NCBI RefSeq assembly: GCF_001189415.1
Contig: NZ_JPSQ01000040.1
Coordinates: forward strand, 1-6,948
Length of the DNA stretch: 6,948 bases
Source: Candidatus Phytoplasma phoenicium
GTDB lineage: Bacteria; Bacillota_I; Bacilli_A; Acholeplasmatales; Acholeplasmataceae
Direction of reading: 5' to 3'
The notes below the pieces were generated by a model that had not been told where the DNA came from, made no database searches, and saw only the letters and a program-made list of their open reading frames with translations. Of the stretch, positions 5,964-6,948 are shown in pieces. How positions within the stretch are numbered: the stretch's first letter is position 1; each line of letters begins with the position of its first letter. The translations under genes and the position numbers were made by a program.

Positions 5964-6948
5964 ATGGATTCATACATTATCAAAAATAATAAAAAAAAAA
6001 TATTAATGATGTTGATGATTTGTGTATTCTCATTTTATTTTTATTTTACATTAATGATTTTACAACAAGAAAAAAAAAAATTAAAGAATAATACCGCACA
6101 AATCACATGGACAACATTAAACACAAATAAAAATACAGAAAAAGAAAAAAAAATTAAAAAAATACAAACAAATTTACAAAACCTTTTTTATAAAAACAAT
6201 AATATACCGATTTTTAAAATTAAATGTCATAATTTTAAAAAAGGTGATTTAGTTTATGGTTTTGTTTTAGATACTGAAAAAAACTCAAAACCATTTCAAG
6301 AAGGTATTATAAGCGAAAATTATGATCATCACAAATTTAACGAACCTTTAGCTATTTCCATTAAAGGTAAAAATAATAAAATTTTTTTTAATACTAAAGG
6401 GGAATTTATAGGTATTTCTATACCTCATAAAGATTCTCCATATGCTATTAATTATATCGTAACATCGAATACATTTCATCATTTTTTAAACGAAAAATCA
6501 AAAATAGATGTAACAAATATTCATAATAATGAAGATAAACATTTTTATGATTTACCTATTTATTTGGATTCAAAAGACGGACCAAAAATATATCAAATTT
6601 GTTTAAACCAACAAGGTTTGTTTGTTGGTTTGCACAACATAAACAAAAATCAAAAATTAGAAAAACAAATTGCAGAAGACGAAAAGAAACAAGAAGAAGA
6701 TGAGGAAGATGAAACATCTCAACCACAATTGCATCGAATTATAGAAGATATATCTAAAATTACCTTTCAAATTAAATTTAAACCAAATGATGAAATAATT
6801 ACTTTTGGTTCTTGTTTTATTTATAAAGCTGAAGCAAAAGTTAATAATAGGTTTGAATATTCTTTACTTACAAATCGACATGTTGTTAAAGGAGTTCTAG
6901 AAAGTCAAACCACGATGTCTATTTTCGACGAAAAAAATAAAAAAATAC
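5964..6948 (+). CDS. Membrane-anchored trypsin-like serine protease family protein (3' end outside window)
   Basis: 328 codons are visible and the frame is still open at the window end. After a basic N-terminus (KNNKKK), residues about 13-34 form one hydrophobic segment, a signal anchor or uncleaved signal, placing the rest outside the cell. A charged linker (about 35-75) leads to a region resembling the second half of an HtrA/trypsin-like fold: GDLVYGF (94-100), EGIIS (113-117), NTKGEFIGI (143-151) and IVTSNT (165-170), without a GxSGG catalytic serine. A second NQQGLFVGL (215-223) and an acidic stretch (about 231-255) follow. Then FGSCFIYKAE (281-290) and LLTNRHVVKG (301-310) mark the start of a trypsin-like peptidase domain, with H306 as the probable catalytic His; the Asp and Ser would lie beyond the edge. 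The start is uncertain: ATG 5946 is in frame but directly abuts AGGAG (5941-5945), while ATG 5964 is 18 bases from it. Substrate and role are unknown. Confidence 0.7.
   Translation, partial: MDSYIIKNNKKKILMMLMICVFSFYFYFTLMILQQEKKKLKNNTAQITWTTLNTNKNTEKEKKIKKIQTNLQNLFYKNNNIPIFKIKCHNFKKGDLVYGFVLDTEKNSKPFQEGIISENYDHHKFNEPLAISIKGKNNKIFFNTKGEFIGISIPHKDSPYAINYIVTSNTFHHFLNEKSKIDVTNIHNNEDKHFYDLPIYLDSKDGPKIYQICLNQQGLFVGLHNINKNQKLEKQIAEDEKKQEEDEEDETSQPQLHRIIEDISKITFQIKFKPNDEIITFGSCFIYKAEAKVNNRFEYSLLTNRHVVKGVLESQTTMSIFDEKNKKI

Overview
The window comes from a very A+T-rich bacterium of the class Mollicutes. The best fit is a phytoplasma ('Candidatus Phytoplasma') or a close Acholeplasma relative. Three things point there. 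The coding regions are rich in Lys/Asn/Ile/Phe and have A/T third positions. The gdpP-rplI-dnaB-prfA-tsaC set is of Firmicutes/Mollicutes type. TGA is used as a true stop (gdpP-rplI and prfA end in TGA) while Trp is TGG, which argues against Mycoplasma, Spiroplasma and relatives that read TGA as Trp. The assignment is inference from these traits, not from a database match.

Layout: positions 1-4788 hold a compact plus-strand block of housekeeping genes. It starts with the 3' part of a GdpP-type cyclic-di-AMP phosphodiesterase fused in frame to ribosomal protein L9. This overlaps dnaB (replicative helicase) by 4 bases. A 65-base gap precedes prfA (release factor 1), which overlaps tsaC (threonylcarbamoyl-AMP synthase for tRNA t6A) by 4 bases. 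The tsaC end overlaps, tail to tail, the end of a minus-strand holA-like gene (DNA polymerase III delta subunit, 4785-5510). The first part of holA looks decayed: similarity to the delta family continues past the first usable start codon into a stretch broken by stops.

Positions 5511-5963 are an extremely A+T-rich gap with the holA remnant and few clear signals. From 5964 to the window end runs a plus-strand gene, cut by the window edge, for a membrane-anchored protein. Its visible C-terminal part begins a trypsin-like serine protease domain with its catalytic His, preceded by what looks like a degenerate copy of the second half of such a domain.

The first block serves translation (L9, RF1, t6A), replication (DnaB, delta) and nucleotide signalling (GdpP). 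The protease-like gene belongs to a different, probably surface-related, function. I see no CRISPR array, tRNA, rRNA, insertion sequence or complete mobile element. The points most worth checking are the signalling-enzyme/L9 fusion with a possible internal L9 start, the decayed holA front end, the prfA-tsaC junction without prmC, and the layered protease-like protein.
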